From Flavobacterium psychraerolatum (GTDB lineage Bacteria; Bacteroidota; Bacteroidia; Flavobacteriales; Flavobacteriaceae): a stretch of 64,000 nucleotides of DNA. This document shows, one piece after another, positions 32,107 through 41,724 of this stretch (position 1 is its first letter; each line of letters starts with the position of its first letter). The stretch is from NCBI RefSeq assembly GCF_025960985.1, contig NZ_JAOQMX010000002.1:62001-126000 (forward strand), written 5' to 3'. The translations under genes were made by a program, and so were the position numbers. A model generated the notes under the pieces. The model searched no databases, had not been told where the DNA came from, and saw only the letters and a program-made list of their open reading frames with translations.

Positions 32107-34719
32107 TTGAAAACCAATATAGTTAATTCAGGAATTTCATTAGGAATTTTCATTTTTTTAGGAGCATGTTCTACAAAAAATGATTCTTTCTTGTCTAGAA
32201 ATTCACATGCCTTAAGTACCAAATATAATATTTTGTACAATGGTCAAATTGGTCTTGATAAAGGTGTTACAGCTATTAACTTGAACGATCAAGATAATTT
32301 TTGGAAGCGTTTGCCAATTGAAAAAATGCAATTCAATGAAGATTTAGTAGGAGATAAGAAGGCGAAAAGTCCCGATTTTGATCTTGCAGAGACCAAAGCA
32401 ACCAAGGCAATTCAAAAACATTCAATGAATATCGATGGTACGGAAAGAAATTTTCAAACCGATGAAGCTTATTTATTATTAGGAAAAGCGCGTTATTACG
32501 ACCAACGTTATATTCCTGCTTTGGATGCATTTAACTATATATTGTACAAATACCCCAAAAGTAGCCGAATTTATGAAGCTAAAATTTGGCGCGAAAAAAC
32601 CAATATGCGACTAGGTAATGATGCTTTGGTGGTCAATAATATGGAACGCCTTCTTGAAGGTGATAAATTAAAAAAACAAATTAGATCAGATGCCAATGCT
32701 TTGTTATCGGAAGCTTATTTGAATTTAGAAGAGAAAGATAGTGCTGTTATAAAATTGGTTTTGGCCGAGAAATTTTCGAGAAATAACAAACAAAAGGCAC
32801 GATATCGTTTTATTTTGGCTCAATTGTACGAAGATTTAAACAGCCCAGAAAAAGCACTTGAAAGTTATGAGTCTATTATCGCTATGAACCGCAAGTCGGA
32901 AAGAAAGTATGTGATTCAGGCACAAGCAAAAAAAGCACAACTATTTGATTTTAAAACGGGAGATACGCTTTTGTTTGTAGAAACCTTCAATAAATTATTG
33001 AAAGATAGAGAAAACCGCCCTTTTTTGGATGTGTTAAACCATCAATTCGGACTTTTTTATGACAAGCAAAACAATGATGCTAAGGCAAAAGAATATTATA
33101 ATGCTTCTTTAAAAAGCACTAAGGGCGATGAGTATTTAGTAGCTTCAAATTATAGAAACATTGCGAACCGCTACTTTAGAGATGCCAAATATCCAATGGC
33201 AGCCAAATATTATGATAGTACGTTAACTAAATTAAAAGACAAAACAAGGGAGTTCATCCATCTCACAAAAGTTCGTAAAGATTTGGATGATGTGATTTTG
33301 AATGAAGCAGTTGCTGTACGAAATGATAGTATTATTAATGTATTAAGTATGTCAACAACAGATCGAGTAGCTTACTTTGAAAAACACATCGCAAAACTGA
33401 AAATAGAAGACGACAAAAAAAGAGTATTACTCGAAAAGCAATTGCAAATTCAAAAGAATATAGAGAATAATAATAGGGCCACCAATGGAGACGATGCCAT
33501 TGCTGTACAAGGTATGGCAAAACCCAATATAGCCATGTTACCTCCTTCAATGAATGTAGGGAATCAACAATCGTCTTTATTTTATTTTTACAATCCCTCA
33601 ATTGTTTCTTTTGGAAAAATAGCATTTAAGAAAAATTGGGGAGCGCGTACAATAGGAATAAATTGGAGAACGACGGCAGGATCCAATAGTCAAATAGCCT
33701 CTGCGGCGGGTAGTGATGATACCTCAATAGTGGAAATTGAAACTAAAGAGGAAGAAATGAATCCAGCTTATAGTACAGGTTTTTATATCAACCAATTGCC
33801 AACAGATCCCATAGAAAAAGATAGTATTAATAAAGAACGCAATTTTGCTTATTACCAGTTGGGTATTATTTATAAAGAGAAATTCAAAGAGTATAATTTG
33901 GCCAGTGATAAATTAGAGAAATTGTTACGTCAGAATCCAGAGGAGAAACTAATATTGCCTACTTTGTATAATTTGTACAAAATTTATCAAATTACAGATA
34001 GTTCGAGAGCAATTGAAGTAAAACAAGCGATTACCTCTCAATTCCCCGATTCTAGATATGCAAAAATTATTAGCAATACAAAAGTAGAGGAGGCCAAAGA
34101 CTCTCCTGAGGGGTTATACGATCAAACATATGCTTTGTATAGTGATGAAAAATTTGAAGAAGTTTTGGCGAAAACAGATGTTTTGATCACTCAATTTGCA
34201 GGTGACGAAATTGTATCCAAATTTGAATTATTGAGAGCCAACGCTATCGGAAAAGCACAAGGATTAGCTGCATACAAAAAAGCAGTTCAATATGTCGCAG
34301 ATAATTACCCAAATACAGAGGAAGGAAAACAAGCAATTGAGATTATAACCACACAAATTCCTGCTTTAGAAAACATGAATTTCAGTACTGGAGAGTCCAA
34401 TAATTGGAAAATACTTTATAAAGTGTCAAATTTTGAGGATAGTAAATTGAAATTGATTGAAAGTAAAGTAAAGAAATTTATGGAGAACGAAAATATACAA
34501 CATTTGGCGTATCGATTTGAAAATTACAAAAGTGGCGAGCGTTTTCTAATCATTCAAGGAGCACAATCAGAGGCATATGCTACAAGTGTGAGTGCTACTC
34601 TAAAAGAAAATAAAAACTATAAAATTGAAGAAACACCAATAATTTTATCGAATGAAAATTATAAGGTTATTCAAATTAAAAAGAATTTGGATGCATTTGA
34701 AGCATTAAAAAAACAATAA
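32107..34719 (+). CDS. sprE: Gliding/type IX secretion TPR lipoprotein SprE (PorW)
   Basis: 870 aa. The start is TTG 32107, directly before a lipoprotein signal (GIFIFLGACS, lipobox LGAC). The mature protein opens HALSTKYNILYNGQIGLDKGV and is packed with TPR units (for example DEAYLLLGKARYYDQRYIPALDAF and YQLGIIYKEKFKEYNLASDKL). This matches SprE of F. johnsoniae and PorW of Porphyromonas, needed for gliding motility and type IX secretion, and the position directly ahead of a bactofilin gene and the atp operon agrees with my recollection of F. johnsoniae. Bactofilin starts four bases after its stop. Confidence 0.88.
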   Translation: MKTNIVNSGISLGIFIFLGACSTKNDSFLSRNSHALSTKYNILYNGQIGLDKGVTAINLNDQDNFWKRLPIEKMQFNEDLVGDKKAKSPDFDLAETKATKAIQKHSMNIDGTERNFQTDEAYLLLGKARYYDQRYIPALDAFNYILYKYPKSSRIYEAKIWREKTNMRLGNDALVVNNMERLLEGDKLKKQIRSDANALLSEAYLNLEEKDSAVIKLVLAEKFSRNNKQKARYRFILAQLYEDLNSPEKALESYESIIAMNRKSERKYVIQAQAKKAQLFDFKTGDTLLFVETFNKLLKDRENRPFLDVLNHQFGLFYDKQNNDAKAKEYYNASLKSTKGDEYLVASNYRNIANRYFRDAKYPMAAKYYDSTLTKLKDKTREFIHLTKVRKDLDDVILNEAVAVRNDSIINVLSMSTTDRVAYFEKHIAKLKIEDDKKRVLLEKQLQIQKNIENNNRATNGDDAIAVQGMAKPNIAMLPPSMNVGNQQSSLFYFYNPSIVSFGKIAFKKNWGARTIGINWRTTAGSNSQIASAAGSDDTSIVEIETKEEEMNPAYSTGFYINQLPTDPIEKDSINKERNFAYYQLGIIYKEKFKEYNLASDKLEKLLRQNPEEKLILPTLYNLYKIYQITDSSRAIEVKQAITSQFPDSRYAKIISNTKVEEAKDSPEGLYDQTYALYSDEKFEEVLAKTDVLITQFAGDEIVSKFELLRANAIGKAQGLAAYKKAVQYVADNYPNTEEGKQAIEIITTQIPALENMNFSTGESNNWKILYKVSNFEDSKLKLIESKVKKFMENENIQHLAYRFENYKSGERFLIIQGAQSEAYATSVSATLKENKNYKIEETPIILSNENYKVIQIKKNLDAFEALKKQ

Positions 34720-34722
34720 TTT

Positions 34723-35124
34723 ATGTTTGATAAAAATTCAAAATCCTATACCGATTTATTAGGGAAAACCAATAGAATCGTTGAAGGTACTAGTATCAAA
34801 GGTGATATTGTTTCTCAAGCCGACTTTCGATTGGATGGTGAATTAGAAGGTAATTTTCATACTACTGGAAAATTGGTTATTGGACCTTCCGGGAGTGTGG
34901 TTGGTGATGTAGTATGTAGAAATGCAGATATCGAGGGGAAATTTAATGGTAAGATTGAAGTCGCCGAAATTTTGAATGTAAAATCCAAAGCTAGTATCCA
35001 TGGAGAAGTGGTCGTAGGAAAGTTATCTGTTGAGCCAGGAGCAGAGTTTAGTGCTTCTTGCGTTATGAAAAACAAAGCAACAAAACTCATGATTACAGAT
35101 GGAAAAGAAACCTCAAAAAAATAA
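34723..35124 (+). CDS. Bactofilin (polymer-forming cytoskeletal protein)
   Basis: 133 aa. After a short disordered front, the hexapeptide-like right-handed beta-helix of bactofilins is seen: NRIVEGTSIKGDIVSQADFRL, GSVVGDVVCRNADIEG, NVKSKASIHGEVVVGKL and AEFSASCVMKN. Bactofilins self-assemble at the inner membrane and help cell shape or stalk and pole functions. It sits between sprE and atpZ, so it may be cotranscribed with either. Its last 26 bases overlap the start of atpZ. Confidence 0.9.
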   Translation: MFDKNSKSYTDLLGKTNRIVEGTSIKGDIVSQADFRLDGELEGNFHTTGKLVIGPSGSVVGDVVCRNADIEGKFNGKIEVAEILNVKSKASIHGEVVVGKLSVEPGAEFSASCVMKNKATKLMITDGKETSKK

Positions 35125-35326
35125 TTCAACCAAATGGTTGGCTCTTATCAATATTCCCATTCAAATGGGAGTCATTATCTTCTTATTTTCTTATTTAGGA
35201 GGGTGGTTGGATGAAAATTATCCAAGTTCAAAAGTATATTATAGTAAGATTTTAGTTATGATTGGAGTTTGTTTGGCCTTGTACAACGTGATCAGACAGG
35301 TAAACGAAATTAATAAAGACAAATGA
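35099..35326 (+). CDS. atpZ: AtpZ/AtpI family ATP synthase assembly protein
   Basis: 75 aa with two membrane helices (WLALINIPIQMGVIIFLFSYLGGWLD and YYSKILVMIGVCLALYNVI). Small AtpI/AtpZ proteins help c-ring assembly or ion uptake for the F1Fo synthase. It overlaps bactofilin by 26 bases in another frame and heads the atp cluster. Identification follows from size, the GGWLDENYPSSK motif between helices, and position. Confidence 0.87.
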   Translation: MEKKPQKNNSTKWLALINIPIQMGVIIFLFSYLGGWLDENYPSSKVYYSKILVMIGVCLALYNVIRQVNEINKDK

Positions 35327-35370
35327 TTTTTTGTTAATTTTAAGAATATTTGGGAATAATATATAGTTTT

Positions 35371-35763
35371 ATGAATCTAATAAAATACAAGTCAATCCTA
35401 GAGTTGTTGAAAATTTCGGGAGTAGCTTATGCAATACATAAATTTCTTTTTTATATTTTAAAAGTAGACGAAAGTGTATTTTTTTACAAAATAGAAATAC
35501 TTTATTTGTTGTTTGTTACATTTTCAATTGTGCTGTTTTTTGTAGTATTGAAAGTGAAAAGTACTAGTTTTGACAATGTAGGCATGAGTTTTCTATTGGC
35601 TACAACAATTAAAATATTACCTTGCTACTTGATTCTTAAACCGATCTTGAATTGCAACGGTTGTGATAATAAAATTGAGAAAATTAATTTCTTCCTACTG
35701 TTTGGACTTTTTTTGACAATTGAGACCCTGCTAACTATAAGAATACTAAGTAAAAAGGACTAA
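35371..35763 (+). CDS. Small membrane protein of the atp cluster, DUF6168-like
   Basis: 130 aa from ATG 35371; a TTG at 35350 is less likely. Four membrane helices cover most of the length, with a conserved-looking short loop KPILNCNGCDNKIEK that has two cysteines. I recall such proteins as DUF6168 in the flavobacterial atp cluster, where an AtpR-like role would be reasonable, but this is inference from position. An own promoter for atpB lies just downstream. Confidence 0.7.
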   Translation: MNLIKYKSILELLKISGVAYAIHKFLFYILKVDESVFFYKIEILYLLFVTFSIVLFFVVLKVKSTSFDNVGMSFLLATTIKILPCYLILKPILNCNGCDNKIEKINFFLLFGLFLTIETLLTIRILSKKD

Positions 35764-35811
35764 AATTAAAGTTTTGTTAAAGGTATTTAAAAAAATATTT
35801 TTGTTATGCTT

Positions 35812-35839
35812 TTGAGTATTAATAAATAATGTACCTTTG
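35812..35839 (+). promoter_or_regulatory. Promoter of atpBEFHAG
   Basis: TTG (35812-35814), 17-base spacer, TACCTTTG (35832-35839): a perfect flavobacterial promoter 42 bases before the atpB ATG. Confidence 0.75.
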
Positions 35840-35881
35840 CACCAAATTTTAGAAACGTAAATATAACATATTTTTGTAATT

Positions 35882-37039
35882 ATGGTGATTTTAAACAGGC
35901 CTCTTAGATTAGTAGTAGCAACATTTCTAGCATGTCTTCCTTTAGCGAGTTTTGCAAATCAAGAAATTGATTCTGTACAAGTTAATGTAGAAAACAGTCA
36001 TGCAGTAGTAGCTGAAGGACATCATGAAGGTACTCATGCTGAACCTACAGATGTAAAATCTAAAATCAAAGCTTTTGTGGGTCATCACGTTTTAGATTCA
36101 CATGATTTTTCATTCACACAAGATGATATAACTGGAGAGCATTGGAGTTTGCCTTTACCAGTAATCTTATTAGATGAAGGTTTGCACGTATTTTCTTCTG
36201 CAAAATTTCACCACGGTAAAGAAGTTGCAGAATCTGAGGGAAAATTTTATGCTGTCAATCATCATGATGGTAAAATTTACAGAACAGATGCTGCGGGAAC
36301 GATCACTGAAAATGAAGAAACTGGTTTTCCTTCAAATGTTCGTCCAATTGACTTTTCAATTACCAAAACAGTCGTTTCAATCTTAGGAGCAGCTATATTA
36401 ATGTTGCTTTTGTTTACTAGTTTGGCAAAATCATATGCTAAGAATAAAGGAATTGCTTCAGGTCCAGGACGTATTTTCGAGCCTATCGTATTGTATGTAC
36501 GTGACGAAATTGCGATCCCAAACATTGGAGAGAAAAAATACAAAAACTACATGAGTTATTTGTTGACTATCTTTTTCTTTGTATTGTTCTTGAATATTTT
36601 TGGTCTAACACCACTAGGAATCAATGCTACAGGTAACTTAACAATTACTTTTTCATTAGCATTTTTAACATTCTTAATAACAAACTTAACGGCTAATAAA
36701 AACTATTGGGGACACATTTTCTGGATGCCAGGTGTACCAAAACCAATGCGTATTATTTTAGCGCCTATTGAATTGTTGGGTATTTTTATTAAACCTTTCT
36801 CTTTAATGATTCGTTTGTATGCCAACATTTTTGCAGGTCACATTGTATTGATGAGTATTATTGGTTTAATGTTTATCTTCAAAAGTTGGATCGGAAGTAG
36901 TTTGTCATTTGGTTTGTCTTTCTTACTTTCTATACTAGAAATATTAGTTGCTTTTTTACAAGCTTACATCTTTACAATGTTATCTGCGCTTTACTTCGGT
37001 TCAGCTGTAGAAGAGCATCATCATGATGAAGCACACTAG
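35882..37039 (+). CDS. atpB: F0F1 ATP synthase subunit a
   Basis: 385 aa. The proton-channel subunit of the membrane part. A cleavable signal (RLVVATFLACLPLASFA) and a ~110-residue histidine-rich soluble front precede the usual helices, a Bacteroidetes feature. The essential arginine is in FSLMIRLYANIFAGHI near residue 310, and the last helices end in ALYFGSAVEEHHHD. It is the first gene behind the strong TACCTTTG promoter. A hairpin lies between it and atpE. Confidence 0.95.
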   Translation: MVILNRPLRLVVATFLACLPLASFANQEIDSVQVNVENSHAVVAEGHHEGTHAEPTDVKSKIKAFVGHHVLDSHDFSFTQDDITGEHWSLPLPVILLDEGLHVFSSAKFHHGKEVAESEGKFYAVNHHDGKIYRTDAAGTITENEETGFPSNVRPIDFSITKTVVSILGAAILMLLLFTSLAKSYAKNKGIASGPGRIFEPIVLYVRDEIAIPNIGEKKYKNYMSYLLTIFFFVLFLNIFGLTPLGINATGNLTITFSLAFLTFLITNLTANKNYWGHIFWMPGVPKPMRIILAPIELLGIFIKPFSLMIRLYANIFAGHIVLMSIIGLMFIFKSWIGSSLSFGLSFLLSILEILVAFLQAYIFTMLSALYFGSAVEEHHHDEAH

Positions 37040-37058
37040 ATTGTAGATTTTTGGTTTA

Positions 37059-37091
37059 AGATTTTTAGAATATATAGGTATTCAAAAATCT
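37059..37091 (+). other. Intercistronic hairpin atpB-atpE
   Basis: AGATTTTT (37059-37066) pairs with AAAAATCT (37084-37091), with a nested AATA/TATT pair in the loop. No T-run follows, so an RNA-stability role is more likely than termination. Confidence 0.5.
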
Positions 37092-37150
37092 AAAATCGTT
37101 GATCTTAAGTCGTTAATTAATTTGAATGTTTAATTTTTAATATATATATC

Positions 37151-37342
37151 ATGGAAATTCCACAAATTATTGGAGCTGGGTTAATCGTTATTGGAGCAGG
37201 TTTAGGTATTGGTAAAATTGGTAGTTCAGCAATGGACGCTATTGCTCGTCAACCAGAAGCTTCAGGAAAAATCCAAACAGCTATGCTTATTGCAGCTGCA
37301 CTTATTGAGGGTATTGGTTTCGCTGCATTATTTGCATCGTAA
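37151..37342 (+). CDS. atpE: F0F1 ATP synthase subunit c
   Basis: 63 aa, two helices in a hairpin joined by the polar loop ARQPE (residues 32-36). The ion-binding carboxylate is Glu53 in ALIEGIGF. The residue after the glutamate is glycine, not the Thr/Ser of Na+ types, so proton coupling is inferred. It forms the rotor ring and is needed in about ten-fold excess over other subunits; strong hairpins on both sides of this gene may serve this. Confidence 0.95.
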   Translation: MEIPQIIGAGLIVIGAGLGIGKIGSSAMDAIARQPEASGKIQTAMLIAAALIEGIGFAALFAS

Positions 37343-37352
37343 TTAAAACAGA

Positions 37353-37397
37353 AAAAACAATAGTTGCAACGGTTGGTTGTAACTATTGTTTTTAAAA
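37353..37397 (+). terminator. Strong hairpin with T-run after atpE (partial terminator)
   Basis: AAAAACAATAGTT and GCAAC (37353-37370) pair with GTTGT and AACTATTGTTTTT (37376-37393), one non-canonical pair, loop GGTTG. It ends in a T-run eleven bases behind atpE but in the middle of the operon, which suggests attenuation or 3'-end protection. Confidence 0.7.
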
Positions 37398-37466
37398 TTA
37401 AAACAGTATACATTGCAGTTTGCAATTTGAATAAAATTAGAAGATAAAAATTATACATTATATACC

Positions 37467-37967
37467 ATGGAAAAGTTAATAAATCAGTTTGAGTTTGGTT
37501 TGTTTTTTTGGCAAATACTAATATTTGTTGGATTAATACTTTTGTTAAAAAAATTCGCGTGGAAGCCAATTCTTGATGCAGTTAATGATAGAGAAGAAGG
37601 AATTAAAAACGCTTTATTGTCTGCTGAAAATGCAAGACAAGAAATGCAAAATTTACAAGCTGACAACCAACGTATATTGCAAGAAGCAAGATTAGAGCGT
37701 GATAACATGCTTAAAGATGCTCGCGAAATGAAAGAGAAAATGGTTGCAGATGCTAAAAATGAAGCTCAAGCGCAAGGTCAAAAAATGATTGAGCAAGCTA
37801 AAATAGCGATTAATAGCGAAAAAAATGCAGCTATGGCAGAATTGAAATTACAAGTTTCAACTTTATCATTGAATATCGCTGAGAAATTATTGAAAGATGA
37901 ATTATCTAACAAAGATGCTCAAACCAAATTGGTAGAGAAAATGTTAGGTGATGTAACGATAAACTAA
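37467..37967 (+). CDS. atpF: F0F1 ATP synthase subunit b
   Basis: 166 aa, normal length. One membrane helix (FGLFFWQILIFVGLILLL, residues 9-27), the conserved KFAWKPI after it, and a long charged coiled coil (about 45-140) that forms the peripheral stalk with AtpH. It follows atpE after the partial terminator and precedes atpH by five bases. Confidence 0.96.
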   Translation: MEKLINQFEFGLFFWQILIFVGLILLLKKFAWKPILDAVNDREEGIKNALLSAENARQEMQNLQADNQRILQEARLERDNMLKDAREMKEKMVADAKNEAQAQGQKMIEQAKIAINSEKNAAMAELKLQVSTLSLNIAEKLLKDELSNKDAQTKLVEKMLGDVTIN

Positions 37968-37972
37968 TCATT

Positions 37973-38506
37973 ATGGCAAGTACAAGAGCAGCAAATCGTT
38001 ATGCAAAAGCAATTTTAGACTTAGCAACCTCAAGAGGTATTGCCAATACTGTAAATCAAGATATGCAAACGATCGCTACAACTGTTGGTGGTAATTTGGA
38101 ATTGAGTACTTTTATTCAAAACCCTACTATCAATGTTCAAGCTAAAGAATCCGCGCTTTTAGAAATTTTCACTAGTAGTAATGGTGTAACCAAAGGGTTA
38201 TTTCATTTATTATTCGAAAACAAAAGATTTGAAATTCTAGAAACAATTGCGCAACAATATAGCGTATTGTATGATGAAAGCATTGGAGTAGAAGTAGCGC
38301 AAGTTACTACTGCTTTTCCGATGGATGCATCACTTGAAGCTAAAGTATTAGCAAAGATTGCAACACTTTCGAACAAAAAAATTACTATAAAAACGAATGT
38401 AGATCCTTCTATCATTGGAGGTTTTATTTTGAGAATAGGCGACCAACAGTACAACGCTTCGGTAGCAAACAGATTACAAGTATTAAAAAGAGAATTAAGT
38501 AACTAG
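37973..38506 (+). CDS. atpH: F0F1 ATP synthase subunit delta
   Basis: 177 aa. Links the F1 head to the b stalk. Begins with the typical AANRYAKAILDLA and ends with the C-terminal beta part ITIKTNVDPSIIGGFILRIGDQQYNASVANRLQVL, the classic OSCP/delta signature. Five bases follow atpF and 38 bases precede atpA. Confidence 0.96.
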   Translation: MASTRAANRYAKAILDLATSRGIANTVNQDMQTIATTVGGNLELSTFIQNPTINVQAKESALLEIFTSSNGVTKGLFHLLFENKRFEILETIAQQYSVLYDESIGVEVAQVTTAFPMDASLEAKVLAKIATLSNKKITIKTNVDPSIIGGFILRIGDQQYNASVANRLQVLKRELSN

Positions 38507-38544
38507 TTTTATTGCACATTTAAGTGTCTAAATTATAAATTAAG

Positions 38545-40122
38545 ATGGCGGAAATCAAACCTGCTGAAATTTCAGCAATATTAAGAAAGCAAGTAGAAGG
38601 TTTTGAATCTGGCGCAACGCTAGAGGAAGTAGGAACCGTACTTCAAGTTGGAGATGGTATTGCTCGTATTTACGGGCTTTCAAATGTTCAATACGGTGAG
38701 TTAGTTGAATTTGACAATGGTCTTGAGGCTATTGTATTGAATCTTGAAGAAGATAATGTTGGTGTAGTTCTTTTGGGACCATCTACAGGTATCAAAGAAG
38801 GTTCAGTTGCAAAAAGAACACAACGTATCGCTTCTCTTAAAGTAGGAGAACAAATGGTAGGTCGTGTAGTAAACACACTTGGTTTTCCAATTGATGGAAA
38901 AGGACCAATTGGAGGAGATTTATACGAAATGCCTTTGGAAAGAAAAGCTCCTGGAGTTATCTTCCGTCAACCAGTTACTGAGCCATTACAAACAGGAGTA
39001 AAAGCAGTTGATGCTATGATCCCGGTTGGTAGAGGTCAACGTGAATTGGTTATTGGTGACCGTCAAACAGGTAAATCAACTGTTTGTATTGACACTATCT
39101 TAAATCAAAAAGAATTTTACGATGCAGGAAAAACTGTATTTTGTATCTACGTAGCTATCGGACAAAAAGCTTCTACTGTAGCAGGAATTGCTAAAATGTT
39201 GGAAGAAAAAGGTGCTATGGCGTATACAGTGATCGTTGCAGCAAATGCATCAGATCCTGCTCCAATGCAAGTTTATGCTCCTTTTGCAGGTGCTGCAATT
39301 GGTGAGTACTTTAGAGACTCTGGTCGTCCAGCTTTGATTGTTTATGATGATTTATCTAAACAAGCTGTTGCTTACCGTGAGGTATCTCTTTTGTTAAGAA
39401 GACCTCCAGGACGTGAGGCTTATCCAGGTGACGTTTTCTTCTTGCACTCTCGTTTATTAGAGCGTGCTTGTAAAGTAATCGCTGATGATGGAATTGCAAG
39501 AAACATGAACGACTTACCAGATTCATTAAAAGGTATCGTTAAAGGTGGTGGTTCATTAACGGCATTACCTATTATCGAAACTCAAGCTGGTGACGTTTCT
39601 GCCTATATCCCAACAAACGTAATTTCGATTACAGATGGTCAAATTTTCCTTGATGGAGATTTGTTTAACTCTGGGGTCCGTCCAGCAATTAACGTAGGTA
39701 TTTCTGTATCTCGTGTTGGAGGAAATGCACAAATTAAATCAATGAAAAAAGTATCAGGTACTTTGAAACTAGATCAAGCACAGTTCCGTGAATTGGAAGC
39801 GTTTGCTAAATTTGGTTCTGATCTTGATGCAGTTACATTGAACGTAATTGAAAAAGGTAGAAGAAACGTTGAGATCTTGAAACAAGGTTTGAATGATCCT
39901 TATACTGTTGAAGACCAAGTAGCAATTATCTACGCGGGTTCAAAAAACTTGTTAAGAAATGTTCCTGTAAATAAAGTGAAAGAATTTGAAAAAGACTTTT
40001 TGTCTTTCTTGAATAATAAACACAGAGCAACTTTGGATGCTTTGAAAGCAGGTAAGTTAACAGATGAAGTTACAGATGTAATTGAAAATGTAGCTAAAGA
40101 ATTATCAGCAAAATATATTTAA
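38545..40122 (+). CDS. atpA: F0F1 ATP synthase subunit alpha
   Basis: 525 aa. P-loop GDRQTGKST around residue 172, [25 protein letters not shown], and [14 protein letters not shown], the PROSITE-type ATP synthase alpha signature region. Catalytic beta is not in this operon. It is followed by a 17-bp perfect hairpin before atpG. Confidence 0.98.
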   Translation: MAEIKPAEISAILRKQVEGFESGATLEEVGTVLQVGDGIARIYGLSNVQYGELVEFDNGLEAIVLNLEEDNVGVVLLGPSTGIKEGSVAKRTQRIASLKVGEQMVGRVVNTLGFPIDGKGPIGGDLYEMPLERKAPGVIFRQPVTEPLQTGVKAVDAMIPVGRGQRELVIGDRQTGKSTVCIDTILNQKEFYDAGKTVFCIYVAIGQKASTVAGIAKMLEEKGAMAYTVIVAANASDPAPMQVYAPFAGAAIGEYFRDSGRPALIVYDDLSKQAVAYREVSLLLRRPPGREAYPGDVFFLHSRLLERACKVIADDGIARNMNDLPDSLKGIVKGGGSLTALPIIETQAGDVSAYIPTNVISITDGQIFLDGDLFNSGVRPAINVGISVSRVGGNAQIKSMKKVSGTLKLDQAQFRELEAFAKFGSDLDAVTLNVIEKGRRNVEILKQGLNDPYTVEDQVAIIYAGSKNLLRNVPVNKVKEFEKDFLSFLNNKHRATLDALKAGKLTDEVTDVIENVAKELSAKYI

Positions 40123-40133
40123 ATAAGTTTATT

Positions 40134-40172
40134 GTTTTTAGATTATTGTTTACCCAACAATAATCTAAAAAC
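40134..40172 (+). other. 17-bp perfect hairpin atpA-atpG
   Basis: GTTTTTAGATTATTGTT (40134-40150) and its exact complement (40156-40172) with loop TACCC. No T-run follows. It separates two genes that must be cotranslated in a 3:1 ratio. Confidence 0.65.
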
Positions 40173-40195
40173 TAATTACATCAAATAGCATATAA

Positions 40196-41056
40196 ATGGC
40201 AAATTTAAAGGAAATACGTAATAGAATTACTTCCGTTTCATCTACGATGCAAATTACATCGGCAATGAAAATGGTTTCTGCAGCAAAGCTAAAGAAAGCA
40301 CAAGATGCAATCACGGCTATGCGCCCTTATGCCGAAAAATTAACGGAATTGTTGCAAAGCCTTTCTGCTACTCTTGAAGGAGATGCTGGTGGAAAATTTA
40401 CAAATCAACGTGAAATTAAAAAAGTATTAGTTGTTGCCATTACCTCAAATAGAGGTTTATGTGGAGCTTTTAATACAAATGTTATAAAGGCTTCTAAAAG
40501 TCGTGCAGTGTTTTATGCTGGTAAACAAGTAGATATTTTTGCTATAGGTAAAAAAGGAAATGATGTTTTGTGTAAAGTTCTTACGATTGTTGACAATCAA
40601 AGTAGTATTTTTGATAGTTTAACATTTGATAATGTAGCTGCTATTGCTGAAGTATTAACGCAAAAGTTTGTTGACGGTGAGTATGATAAAATTGAATTGG
40701 TTTACAATCAGTTTAAAAATGCAGCTACTCAAATCGTACAAACTGAGCAATTTTTACCTTTAGCCCCAGTACAATCTGATTTCAATATTGCGCCTGCAGA
40801 TTACATTTTTGAGCCGTCTAAGGAAGAAATTGTTCTTACTTTGATACCAAAGTCTTTAAAGATGCAATTGTACAAAGCAATTAGAGATTCTTATGCTTCA
40901 GAGCATGGTGCGCGTATGACTGCGATGCACAAAGCAACAGATAATGCAACAGAATTAAGAAATCAATTGAAATTAACATACAATAAAGCACGTCAAGCTG
41001 CTATTACAAACGAGATCCTAGAGATTGTTGGTGGAGCAGAGGCTTTGAATGGATAA
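40196..41056 (+). CDS. atpG: F0F1 ATP synthase subunit gamma
   Basis: 286 aa. The central stalk subunit. Two coiled-coil ends are seen, RNRITSVSSTMQITSAMKMV at the start and ITNEILEIVGGAEAL at the end, with the globular middle part (VAITSNRGLCGAFNTNVIK). It is the last gene of the operon; a terminator follows 23 bases later, and neither atpD nor atpC is present, as usual for Bacteroidetes. Confidence 0.97.
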   Translation: MANLKEIRNRITSVSSTMQITSAMKMVSAAKLKKAQDAITAMRPYAEKLTELLQSLSATLEGDAGGKFTNQREIKKVLVVAITSNRGLCGAFNTNVIKASKSRAVFYAGKQVDIFAIGKKGNDVLCKVLTIVDNQSSIFDSLTFDNVAAIAEVLTQKFVDGEYDKIELVYNQFKNAATQIVQTEQFLPLAPVQSDFNIAPADYIFEPSKEEIVLTLIPKSLKMQLYKAIRDSYASEHGARMTAMHKATDNATELRNQLKLTYNKARQAAITNEILEIVGGAEALNG

Positions 41057-41079
41057 AAAAATAATTTTTTATAAAATAG

Positions 41080-41112
41080 AGAGTCTCGCAATGCGGGACT
41101 CTTTTTTTTTAT
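41080..41112 (+). terminator. Terminator of the atp operon
   Basis: AGAGTCTCGCA / TGCGGGACTCT (one G-U pair, short loop) followed by nine or more T. Confidence 0.88.
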
Positions 41113-41144
41113 TAGTTTTAATAAATATTTAAAACAATACCGTC

Positions 41145-41585
41145 TTGCTAGTTATAAAAGAACTTTTAACCATTCCAGAAATGGTTACTGAATTAGAAAT
41201 GTTAAAGCATTTATATCCTGCTTTTACCCTTGAAAAATACACATCTTACTTGCAAGAAATGGTGCCGCACAACTACAAACAATTGGCTGTTTATGAAAAT
41301 GATATTTGTGTAGGGCTTACTGGTTTTTGGACTGGATTCAAATTGTGGGCTGGAAAATATATTGAGATTGACAATTTTGTAGTAGATCCAAATCATCGTT
41401 CTAAAGGAATTGGTAAAATGATGACCGATTATTTACATAATAAAGCTGTTGAATTGGGCTGTACTATGATGTCCCTTGATGCTTATACCGATAATTTTGT
41501 TGCCCATCGTTTTTACTACAATCAAGGTTTTGGTCCCAAAGGTTTTCACTTTATTAAAATATTGGATGAAACTCTTTTGTCGTAA
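41145..41585 (+). CDS. GNAT-family N-acetyltransferase
   Basis: 146 aa from TTG 41145; ATG 41179 would cut the first beta strand (LVIKELLTI), so TTG is preferred. The acetyl-CoA loop is DPNHRSKGIGKMMTDYL (about residue 86), flanked by strands EIDNFVVD and MMSLDAYTDN, with HRFYYNQGF near the end. Substrate unknown. It stands alone, 33 bases behind the atp terminator. Confidence 0.87.
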   Translation: MLVIKELLTIPEMVTELEMLKHLYPAFTLEKYTSYLQEMVPHNYKQLAVYENDICVGLTGFWTGFKLWAGKYIEIDNFVVDPNHRSKGIGKMMTDYLHNKAVELGCTMMSLDAYTDNFVAHRFYYNQGFGPKGFHFIKILDETLLS

Positions 41586-41724
41586 GTGTTGCTTATTTGT
41601 GACTATTTATAATAAGGAAAGATGATCCAGACAATAGTTAGCTAATCCCTAATGTTTGTGTAACATACGATGATTAAACAAAAGAAATAGTTATTTTTGC
41701 TTTCAAATTAATAGAAAAATCATT

